NCBI RefSeq assembly: GCF_900102055.1
Contig: NZ_FNBA01000004.1
Coordinates: forward strand, 220,705-284,704
Origin: Ulvibacter litoralis
GTDB lineage: Bacteria; Bacteroidota; Bacteroidia; Flavobacteriales; Flavobacteriaceae
Direction of reading: 5' to 3'
Length of the DNA: 64,000 nt
The notes under the pieces are model-generated. The model was given only the letters and a program-made list of their open reading frames with translations, was not told the DNA's origin and did no database searches. The position numbers were made by a program, and so were the translations under genes. This document shows positions 7,649-14,757 of the stretch, piece after piece. Positions within the stretch are counted from its first letter, which is position 1, and each line of letters begins with the position of its first letter.

Positions 7649-8821
7649 ATGTACCCAAACACACCTGTCACCAATAACCAATCCCCAACTAAGAAGCTAA
7701 AAGTAATGACCGTTGTGGGTACTCGCCCAGAAATTATACGACTTTCAAGAACGTTAGATGCGTTAGATGCTTCGGAAGCGATTGAACATATATTGGTGCA
7801 TACAGGTCAGAATTATGACTACGAGTTAAACCAGATATTTTTTGACGATTTAGAAATCCGAAAGCCCGATTATTTTCTAGAAGCCGCAGGGACAACAGCA
7901 ACCGAAACTATTGGGAATATATTAATTAAAGTAGATCCTTTGTTAGCGCAACTGAAGCCTGATGCTTTTTTAGTGTTAGGTGATACCAATAGTTGTTTGT
8001 GTGCTATTCCTGCGAAGAAAAGACACATTCCTATTTTTCATATGGAAGCAGGAAATAGATGTTTTGATCAACGCGTACCTGAAGAAACGAACCGTAAGAT
8101 TGTAGATCATACCAGTGATGTAAATTGTACCTATAGTGATATTGCGCGTGAGTATTTATTGCGTGAAGGCTTACCTGCAGATCGTATTATTAAAACAGGA
8201 TCACCCATGTTTGAGGTGCTAAATCATTACTTGCCAAAAATTAAAACTTCAGATGTGTTAGAACGTCTGGATCTTACCGCTCATAAATATTTTGTAGTAT
8301 CAGCACATAGAGAAGAAAATATTGGCAGCGATAGAAACTTTCAGAATTTAATGGAAAGTTTAAATTTAATAGCCGATACCTACAAGTTACCGATAATCGT
8401 TAGTACACATCCACGTACTCGAAATATGATTGAAAAGAAAAAAATTGAAATGCGTCCAGAAGTTCAGTTTTTAAAACCCTTAGGTTTTAATGACTACAAC
8501 GCATTACAATTGAATAGTTATGCGGTACTTTCAGACAGTGGAACCATTTCTGAAGAATCTTCTATTTTAAATTTCCCGGCCTTAAATATTCGCGAAGCTC
8601 ACGAACGTCCAGAAGCCATGGAAGAAGCTTCCGTAATGATGGTAGGATTAGCTCCCGAGCGTATTATGCAAGGCTTGGTTCAATTGCAAACACAGGCTAG
8701 AGGAGAAGAGAGAAGTTTTAGAAGGGTAGCAGACTATTCAATGCCAAATGTAGGTGAGAAGATGGTACGTATTATTTTAAGTTATACGAGTTACATTAAA
8801 AGGGTTGTTTGGAGTGAGTAG
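7649..8821 (+). CDS. capG: CapG/FnlC-like UDP-N-acetyl sugar 2-epimerase (WecB superfamily)
   Basis: 390 residues of the non-hydrolysing UDP-GlcNAc 2-epimerase fold: GTRPEIIRLS near residue 23, HTGQNYDYE, GDTNSCL, HMEAGNRCFDQRVPEETNR, SAHREEN and SDSGTISEESS. After CapE and CapF it would convert UDP-N-acetyl-6-deoxytalosamine to UDP-L-FucNAc. The ATG at 7649 gives an 18-residue lead of low complexity (PNTPVTNNQSPTK) before the conserved LKVMTVVGTRPE. The later ATG at 7706 would delete the first beta strand, so I keep 7649. The lead appears to be encoded by degenerate heptamer repeats continuing from the upstream array. It overlaps the next gene by 8 bases if that starts at GTG 8814. Confidence 0.9.
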   Translation: MYPNTPVTNNQSPTKKLKVMTVVGTRPEIIRLSRTLDALDASEAIEHILVHTGQNYDYELNQIFFDDLEIRKPDYFLEAAGTTATETIGNILIKVDPLLAQLKPDAFLVLGDTNSCLCAIPAKKRHIPIFHMEAGNRCFDQRVPEETNRKIVDHTSDVNCTYSDIAREYLLREGLPADRIIKTGSPMFEVLNHYLPKIKTSDVLERLDLTAHKYFVVSAHREENIGSDRNFQNLMESLNLIADTYKLPIIVSTHPRTRNMIEKKKIEMRPEVQFLKPLGFNDYNALQLNSYAVLSDSGTISEESSILNFPALNIREAHERPEAMEEASVMMVGLAPERIMQGLVQLQTQARGEERSFRRVADYSMPNVGEKMVRIILSYTSYIKRVVWSE

Positions 8822-9995
8822 CGGAACCATATTATATATTGGCGGATTTGAATTACCGGATAAGAATGCAGCAGCACATCGGGTTATTTCAAACGGAAAA
8901 ATACTTCGAGAATTAGGCTATAAGGTTGTTTTTTGTGGAATGAATAAAGATTCTGAAAACAATGGAGTGTCTACGCCTCAGGAGTATTATGGATTTGAAT
9001 GTTATTCACTTAACTACCCAAATAGCACTATAGATTGGTTTAAGTACATTATTGAGTATAATTATTATGTACATTTAATTAAAAGCCAAGAAAACGTAAA
9101 GGCGATTATTTGCTATAATTTGCCATCAGGTTCATTATATCGATTAAAAAACTATTGTAATAGCAATCAAATTAAGATTATTTCAGATTGTACCGAATGG
9201 TATGAAGCACCTAAAGAAGGTGGTTTTTTAAATAGAAAAGTAAAAAAAGGAGACATCTTTTGGCGAATGCGAAATTTGCATTTTAAAATGGATGGAATTA
9301 TTTCTATTAGTGAATATCTTGATAGGTATTATTCGGTAAATAATCAAAATTCTATTAAAGTTCCTCCTTTAGTAGATGTTACTGATACTAAATGGCAAAA
9401 TGACTTAGTGGTAACGAATCGTCCAGTCCAGTTTATTTATTCTGGATCTCCTTTCTCTTTAACAAGTAAATCTAGTGCTAAAGATCGACTTGATCTTATT
9501 ATAAAAGCAATGTCTAACCTTAAAAAAGAAGGGCGTTCCTTTTTTTTGCATATTGTTGGAATAGAACTAGAAAATTTTATTGAGATATATCCTAATTTTA
9601 AAGATGAGATAGAGTCCTTGAAAGATTCAATTTCTTTTTATGGTCGCGTATCTCATTCTGAGTCTGTTAGGTTGTTGAAGAGCAGTGATTTCTCAATTTT
9701 TATTCGAGATGAAAATATTGTTACAAAAGCAGGATTTCCAACCAAGTTTGTAGAGTCTATTACCTGTGGAATCCCTGTATTAACCAATAAAAACAGCAAT
9801 ATTGTTGACTATTTAACAGAAGGAGAAAATGGTTTTTTAATTTCAACAGAAAGTGATAAAAGCATTCAAGATTCCATAGACAAAGCTATTTCATTAAGTC
9901 CTGAAGAAATTTATAAAATGAAAGTAAATTGTAAAAAATCTCAGGTATTTGATTATCATAATTTTTTAGACGATTTTAAATCGTTGCTAAAATAA
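8814..9995 (+). CDS. GT4-family glycosyltransferase following capEFG
   Basis: About 393 residues of GT-B type: TILYIGGFELPDKNAAAHRV at the N-terminus, CTEWYEAP mid-way, and a donor domain with HIVGIE, FYGRVSHSESVRLL and the donor-site region KAGFPTKFVESITCGIPVLTNKNSN. No ATG is available. The frame could open at TTG 8805 or GTG 8814. I choose GTG 8814 because it gives a compact start (SSGTILYIGG) and an 8-base overlap with the capG stop. In FucNAc clusters of other bacteria the FucNAc transferase gene directly follows the epimerase, so this may be the L-FucNAc transferase. That is inference from position only. Confidence 0.83.
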   Translation: MSSGTILYIGGFELPDKNAAAHRVISNGKILRELGYKVVFCGMNKDSENNGVSTPQEYYGFECYSLNYPNSTIDWFKYIIEYNYYVHLIKSQENVKAIICYNLPSGSLYRLKNYCNSNQIKIISDCTEWYEAPKEGGFLNRKVKKGDIFWRMRNLHFKMDGIISISEYLDRYYSVNNQNSIKVPPLVDVTDTKWQNDLVVTNRPVQFIYSGSPFSLTSKSSAKDRLDLIIKAMSNLKKEGRSFFLHIVGIELENFIEIYPNFKDEIESLKDSISFYGRVSHSESVRLLKSSDFSIFIRDENIVTKAGFPTKFVESITCGIPVLTNKNSNIVDYLTEGENGFLISTESDKSIQDSIDKAISLSPEEIYKMKVNCKKSQVFDYHNFLDDFKSLLK

Positions 9996-10004
9996 GCGTG
10001 CACT

Positions 10005-11183
10005 ATGAAAAATATTTTTTTTGGAATGCTTTTAATAAGCTTGCTGTCTCTCCCTTTTTTAGGTTGTGGAAATGGAAAGTCACATGAAGGTGTTAATAAA
10101 AAGGTGAGTAAAGAATTTTCGAATCAGCTTAAAATTAACCAAAAATCAACTTTTACAGATCAAGCGGAAGGTATCGATTTGGTAAAAATTGTCGATTATT
10201 TACCGAATGGCTACTCCAAGCTGGGAGATACAGATTATACAGATGTTATTCAAGATGTACTTGACAAACATAGTACTGTAGAATTTCCAAATTTTCCAAT
10301 CTTAGTAAATGATAAAGGACTAAGAATTAGAAGTAATTCCAAATTATATTTTCAAAAAGAATCATTGCTGAAACTGAAATCTTCAGCTAAGGTGCTGTAT
10401 GCGATACTGAATATTGCTAAAGTGGAAAATGTATCGATTTACTCTCCAACAATAGAAGGAGATCGATATAGACGCGTAAACCCTGAAGACAAAAAAGGAG
10501 AATGGGGAATGGGTATATGGATACAGGAATCAAAAAATATATCTGTTTTTAATGCAAAAGTGACCCATTGTTGGGGTGACGGTATTTACATTGGAGGAGG
10601 GCGTGACATAGTTCCAAATGATTCAATTTATATTCATCGGCCTATTATAGATGAAAATAGAAGAAATGGAATTTCTATTACGAGTGGTAAAAATATCAGA
10701 ATCATAGAACCAGTTGTTTCAAATTCTCGCGGTAAAAGTCCAGAATCGGGTATTGATATTGAGCCTAATAGTAACACATCTACACTTAATAATATTTATA
10801 TTGAGCGCCCGAAAACATTCAATAATCAAAATCATGGGATTGTAGTTGCCCTAACTAGTTTGGTGGGAGAATTAGACAATCATGTGAATATAGAAATTGT
10901 AAATCATATTGATGAGTATTCAACTTATGGTTTTACGATGGCCGATTTTCGACCTAAAAAAGATAAAGAAGTGAAGAAACTCACCGGAAACGTTATTATT
11001 AAAAACGCTATTTGGAAGTTTAATAAACAGGCATATGCATTAGGTAATACCAGTGATTTATATCCACCCGTCAATTTCTTTAATTGTAAAGTGTATTCCG
11101 ATGTAAATAATGTAAATGTTGTGGATGAAGGAATGCAATACAAAATGAAATTTCTGAAAAAAAAGGGATATTTTTTTCAATAA
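10005..11183 (+). CDS. Lipoprotein with right-handed parallel beta-helix (pectate-lyase-like fold)
   Basis: 392 residues. A lipoprotein signal peptide with lipobox FLGC puts the acylated Cys near residue 21. From about residue 115 to 310 the protein shows repeated short beta-strand turns typical of parallel beta-helix proteins: ENVSIYSPTIEGD, KNISVFNAKVTHCWGDGIYIGGG, NGISITSGKNIRIIEPVVSNS and SGIDIEP. The WGDGI and GIDIEP aspartates resemble acidic sites of GH28 or polysaccharide lyases, but no catalytic set can be assigned. Lying between two transferase genes, it probably faces the periplasm or cell surface and cleaves, trims or binds the polysaccharide made here. The family is unrecognised beyond the fold. 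Confidence 0.78.
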   Translation: MKNIFFGMLLISLLSLPFLGCGNGKSHEGVNKKVSKEFSNQLKINQKSTFTDQAEGIDLVKIVDYLPNGYSKLGDTDYTDVIQDVLDKHSTVEFPNFPILVNDKGLRIRSNSKLYFQKESLLKLKSSAKVLYAILNIAKVENVSIYSPTIEGDRYRRVNPEDKKGEWGMGIWIQESKNISVFNAKVTHCWGDGIYIGGGRDIVPNDSIYIHRPIIDENRRNGISITSGKNIRIIEPVVSNSRGKSPESGIDIEPNSNTSTLNNIYIERPKTFNNQNHGIVVALTSLVGELDNHVNIEIVNHIDEYSTYGFTMADFRPKKDKEVKKLTGNVIIKNAIWKFNKQAYALGNTSDLYPPVNFFNCKVYSDVNNVNVVDEGMQYKMKFLKKKGYFFQ

Positions 11184-11206
11184 ATAATTCTAAACAAGCT
11201 AAAGAG

Positions 11207-12373
11207 TTGAACAGAAATAAACCTAAACTAATTCGGATTACAACAGTACCCATCTCTTTAGAAAAATTGCTAGAAGGACAGCTTACGTTTATGCAGCAGT
11301 TTTATGAAGTGACGGCTATTTCCGCAGAAAAAGAGAAACTTCAAGAATTTGGGAAGGCAAACAATGTGGCTACCTACTTCATTGAATTAACACGAAAAAT
11401 TACACCACTGCAAGATTTGAAAGCAGTGTACAAATTGTATAAATTTTTAAAAAAAGAAAAACCATTGATCGTTCACACGCATACTCCAAAAGCGGGTATT
11501 GTAGGAATGTTAGCGGCGTATCTAGCAAAAGTTCCGTTGCGATTGCATACAGTTGCAGGTTTGCCGTTAATGGAGGCGACAGGTTTTAAAAGAAAAATTT
11601 TAAACTTCGTAGAAAAAAGTACGTATCGCTTTTCAACAAACGTTTACCCAAATTCTAAAGGGTTGTACGATTTTATTACTTCGGAAGGTTTTACAGCCCC
11701 TAAAAAGCTTCAAATTATTGGAGCTGGAAGCTCTAATGGAATAGATACGTCTTATTTTGACCCTGCTCTTTTTACTACTGAAGCTAAACAGCAGAAAAGA
11801 AACGAAATAGGAATACCGCAGAATAATTTTGTTTTTGTTTTTGTTGGACGTTTGGTGAAAGACAAAGGAATTAATGAATTAGTAACTGCTTTTTCAAAAT
11901 TAAGTTCTGAGAACACGAATGTATCTTTATTGTTAGTAGGCCCTTTAGAAGCAGATTTAGATCCATTGGCTCCTGAAACACTTATCGAAATTAACAACTT
12001 AAAGAACATTTATAGTATCGGATACCAAAACGATGTTCGTCCATTTTTTGCACTGAGCGATGCCTTGGTTTTTCCTAGTTATCGAGAAGGGTTTCCAAAT
12101 GTAGTACTACAAGCCGGAGCTATGGGATTACCTGCCATTGTTTCAGATATAAATGGTTGCAACGAAATTGTTTCAGAAAATAATAATGGGTGTATTATTC
12201 CTGTAAAAAACGCAGAAGCTATATTCACAGCAATGAAAAACCTAGTGAATACTAAACCTTTGTACGAAACATTAAAAGAAAATGCTAGACCAGTGATCAC
12301 ATCAAAGTACGAACGAAAAGAAATCTGGGAGCATTTGTTGAGAGAATATCGTCGATTAGAAGCAAAGCTTTAA
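11207..12373 (+). CDS. GT4-family glycosyltransferase, PglA-like
   Basis: 388 residues with both GT-B domains: TVPISLEKLLEGQL, HTHTPKAGIVGMLAA and LRLHTVAGLP in the acceptor domain, and FVGRLVKDKGINEL, PSYREGFPNVVLQAGAMGLPAI in the donor domain (the EGFPN...E type site). Directly upstream of a PglC-like gene it is a good candidate for the enzyme that adds the second sugar to bacillosamine-PP-undecaprenol, as PglA does in Campylobacter. There is no in-frame ATG between the previous stop and residue 29, so translation must start at TTG 11207 or at another rare codon. TTG gives NRNKPKLIRITTVP, a normal family N-terminus. Confidence 0.85.
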   Translation: MNRNKPKLIRITTVPISLEKLLEGQLTFMQQFYEVTAISAEKEKLQEFGKANNVATYFIELTRKITPLQDLKAVYKLYKFLKKEKPLIVHTHTPKAGIVGMLAAYLAKVPLRLHTVAGLPLMEATGFKRKILNFVEKSTYRFSTNVYPNSKGLYDFITSEGFTAPKKLQIIGAGSSNGIDTSYFDPALFTTEAKQQKRNEIGIPQNNFVFVFVGRLVKDKGINELVTAFSKLSSENTNVSLLLVGPLEADLDPLAPETLIEINNLKNIYSIGYQNDVRPFFALSDALVFPSYREGFPNVVLQAGAMGLPAIVSDINGCNEIVSENNNGCIIPVKNAEAIFTAMKNLVNTKPLYETLKENARPVITSKYERKEIWEHLLREYRRLEAKL

Positions 12374-12381
12374 TATATTTG
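12374..12381 (+). promoter_or_regulatory. Promoter -7 box TATATTTG before the pglC-like gene
   Basis: TATATTTG fits the Bacteroidota consensus TAnnTTTG exactly. It ends four bases before the GTG start at 12386, so a transcript from it would have almost no leader. It is probably an internal promoter giving the initiation genes their own transcript. Confidence 0.45.
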
Positions 12382-12385
12382 TAGC

Positions 12386-12988
12386 GTGTATAAAAACGGA
12401 CTTAAATTAGTTTTAGACAGTATTGTGGCTTTAATTGCTTTAGTGCTAATAGCCCCTATATTTTTATTGGTAACCTTATTTTTAACCTTTGCGAATGATG
12501 GAAAGCCTTTTTTCTTTCAGAAGCGACCTGGTAAAAATGAACGTATTTTTACAATTATTAAGTTCAAAACCATGAATGAGAAAAAGGACCTAGCGGGTAA
12601 TTTGTTGCCAGACGAAAAACGGTTAACGGCCATCGGAAAATTTGTAAGAGCTACTTCTTTAGATGAAATTCCGCAGCTAATAAATGTATTAAAAGGCGAT
12701 ATGAGTTTTGTGGGGCCAAGACCATTACTTCCAGAATATTTGCCTTTATATAACGAAATGCAAAAGAAAAGACATTTGGTAAAACCAGGAATAACAGGTT
12801 GGGCACAGGTAAGTGGTCGAAACGCAATAAGTTGGGAGAAAAAATTTGAGTTAGATGTTTGGTATGTACAGCATCAATCTTTTTTATTGGATTTAAAAAT
12901 ACTTTTGAAAACAGTGAAAAAAGTTCTTTTTAAAGAAGACATCAATACAGAAGGACAAGCAACCACAACACCATTTAAAGGAAATTAA
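12386..12988 (+). CDS. pglC: PglC-like phosphoglycosyl transferase (initiating sugar transferase)
   Basis: 200 residues, the minimal monotopic phosphoglycosyl transferase core. One N-terminal re-entrant membrane helix (about 8-33) is followed by FFFQKRPGKNERIFTIIKFKTM, the catalytic Asp-Glu dyad in SLDEIPQLINVLKGDMSFVGPRPLL, and VKPGITGWAQVSGRN. It transfers a sugar-1-phosphate from UDP-sugar to undecaprenyl phosphate on the cytoplasmic side, starting each repeat unit. With PglD-, PglE- and PglF-like genes downstream the donor is probably UDP-N,N'-diacetylbacillosamine. The start is GTG; a TAnnTTTG box just upstream and the spacing support it. The stop is one base before the next ATG. Confidence 0.9.
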   Translation: MYKNGLKLVLDSIVALIALVLIAPIFLLVTLFLTFANDGKPFFFQKRPGKNERIFTIIKFKTMNEKKDLAGNLLPDEKRLTAIGKFVRATSLDEIPQLINVLKGDMSFVGPRPLLPEYLPLYNEMQKKRHLVKPGITGWAQVSGRNAISWEKKFELDVWYVQHQSFLLDLKILLKTVKKVLFKEDINTEGQATTTPFKGN

Positions 12989-12989
12989 T

Positions 12990-13601
12990 ATGAAAGAAAT
13001 TTCGTTGTATGGAGCGGGTGGACATTGTTTTGCTGTAGTAGCTTTAATAAAATGTTTGGCAGAATATACACCCAATGTCGTTTTTGATGATGCTCCTCAA
13101 TATCAAGATATTTTAGATGTACCTGTTAGTTACTTTAAGGATTATAAAAAAGAAGTAAAAACACTTTGTATTTCTGTTGGAAATAATGCAGTAAGAAAGA
13201 TGATTTCTTCAAAAATAAAAGCAGAATATCCATCCTTTATACATCCATCTGCAGTAATTTATCCTTCATCAACCATTGGTAAAGGAACTGTTATTTTTCC
13301 GAATGCTGTAATTGACGCATCTGTTATAATTAGTGATTTTTGCATCATAAATAACAATGCGACGGTATCGCATAATTGTCGTATCGATAACTTTGTACAC
13401 ATTGCTATTCAAGCTGCAGTTGCAGGTGGAGTGACAATAGGAGAGGGAACAATAGTTGGAGCTGGAGCAGTGATATTACCAGAAGTAAGTATTGGGAAGT
13501 GGGTTACAATAGGAGCTGGAAGTGTAATTACAAAAGACATACCCGATGGAGCCATTGTTTATGGAAATCCAGGTAAAATAATAAGATATAATATAGTATA
13601 A
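12990..13601 (+). CDS. pglD: PglD-like UDP-4-amino-sugar N-acetyltransferase
   Basis: 203 residues: a PglD_N Rossmann-like domain (SLYGAGGHCFAVVALI, residues 4-19) and a left-handed beta-helix from about residue 85 with repeats such as GKGTVIFPNAVIDA and GGVTIGEGTIVGAGAVILPE. It ends in the usual GNPGKII tail. The SHNCRIDNFVHI segment carries histidines in the position of the general base. The enzyme acetylates the C4 amine of UDP-2-acetamido-4-amino-2,4,6-trideoxyglucose using acetyl-CoA, giving UDP-diNAcBac. It sits between the initiating transferase and the aminotransferase that makes its substrate. It is the same family as the gene at 296 but clearly a different branch. Confidence 0.88.
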   Translation: MKEISLYGAGGHCFAVVALIKCLAEYTPNVVFDDAPQYQDILDVPVSYFKDYKKEVKTLCISVGNNAVRKMISSKIKAEYPSFIHPSAVIYPSSTIGKGTVIFPNAVIDASVIISDFCIINNNATVSHNCRIDNFVHIAIQAAVAGGVTIGEGTIVGAGAVILPEVSIGKWVTIGAGSVITKDIPDGAIVYGNPGKIIRYNIV

Positions 13602-13604
13602 TAG

Positions 13605-14735
13605 ATGAATCCAAAAATATATTTATCCTCTCCACACATGGGAGGTACTGAACAAAATTTTGTAAATGATGCTTTTGATACCAATTGGATAGCACCGTTA
13701 GGGCCTAATGTAAATGGTTTTGAGTCTGATTTAGAAAACTATCTTAAAGAGGATGTTCATGTGGCAACTTTAAGCTCAGGAACAGCTGCGATTCACCTTG
13801 CCTTGATTATGTTGGGTGTTACTCGTGGTGATGAAGTTATTTGTCAGAGTATGACGTTTTCTGCTTCTGCAAATCCGATAGTATATCAAGGAGCGACACC
13901 TATATTTATCGATAGTGAAGTAGATACCTGGAATATGTGTCCTATTCATTTGGAAGAAGCGATAAAGGATAGGATTTCGAAGGGGAAGAAACCAAAAGCC
14001 ATTATTCCGGTTCACTTATATGGAATGCCATACAAGGTAGATGAAATAAATGCAGTTGCTCAAAAATATGGAATTCCTATTGTTGAAGATAGTGCCGAAG
14101 CCTTAGGAAGTACGTATAAAGGTCAAAAATGTGGAACCTTTGGCGATATATCAATATTATCGTTCAATGGTAATAAGATCATTACAACCTCAAGTGGAGG
14201 AGCTTTAGTAACCAAAGATGTAAGCTTAAAAAATAAGGCAATGTTTCTAGCAACCCAAGCAAGAGATGAGGCTTTGCATTACCAGCATTCTCAGATAGGT
14301 TATAATTACAGATTAAGTAATGTTTGTGCGGGAATAGGAAGAGGGCAGATGGAAGTTTTGGATAAACACATTGGTTTGCGCAGAGAAATGAATGTATTTT
14401 ATAAAGATATTTTTAAAACTATGGAAGGGGTAACTGTTTTTACAGAACCTTCAGAAAGCATTTTTTCTAACCATTGGTTGTCTAGTATTACAATAGATAC
14501 AACCAAAACAAAACTGTCGGCAGAGAAAATACGTATATCTTTAGATAAAGACAATATAGAATCTAGACCTTTGTGGAAACCAATGCATTTACAACCTGTT
14601 TTTAAAGATGCTCCTTATTATGGAGCTAAAACAGCACAAACACTTTTCGAAAATGGATTGTGTTTGCCTTCGGGTTCAAATTTAGGAGAAAAGGAAAAAC
14701 AAAGGATTCGTGCTGTTTTAGAAAATATCAACTAG
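13605..14735 (+). CDS. pglE: PglE-like PLP-dependent sugar aminotransferase
   Basis: 376 residues, full-length DegT/DnrJ/EryC1/StrS family. The order of motifs is normal: TLSSGTAAIHLAL near residue 55, IIPVHLYGMP near 133, EDSAEALGS near 161 and the PLP Schiff-base lysine in SFNGNKI at K191. The C-terminus RPLWKPMHLQPVF is shared with the truncated gene at the left edge. It would aminate the 4-keto sugar produced by the PglF-like dehydratase using glutamate, and PglD would then acetylate the product. The gene begins three bases after the pglD stop. Confidence 0.9.
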   Translation: MNPKIYLSSPHMGGTEQNFVNDAFDTNWIAPLGPNVNGFESDLENYLKEDVHVATLSSGTAAIHLALIMLGVTRGDEVICQSMTFSASANPIVYQGATPIFIDSEVDTWNMCPIHLEEAIKDRISKGKKPKAIIPVHLYGMPYKVDEINAVAQKYGIPIVEDSAEALGSTYKGQKCGTFGDISILSFNGNKIITTSSGGALVTKDVSLKNKAMFLATQARDEALHYQHSQIGYNYRLSNVCAGIGRGQMEVLDKHIGLRREMNVFYKDIFKTMEGVTVFTEPSESIFSNHWLSSITIDTTKTKLSAEKIRISLDKDNIESRPLWKPMHLQPVFKDAPYYGAKTAQTLFENGLCLPSGSNLGEKEKQRIRAVLENIN

Positions 14736-14742
14736 ATTTTTG

Positions 14743-14750
14743 TAATTTCG
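14743..14750 (+). promoter_or_regulatory. Promoter -7 box TAATTTCG before the pglF-like gene
   Basis: TAATTTCG differs from TAnnTTTG at one base. It ends seven bases before the first ATG (14758), an arrangement also seen at three other genes in the window. Confidence 0.35.
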
Positions 14751-14757
14751 CATTTAA

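Noticed and set aside
7042..7693. Classical phase-variable invertible promoter
   Set aside because: No long inverted repeats with conserved cores and no recombinase gene nearby; the heptamers are diverged.
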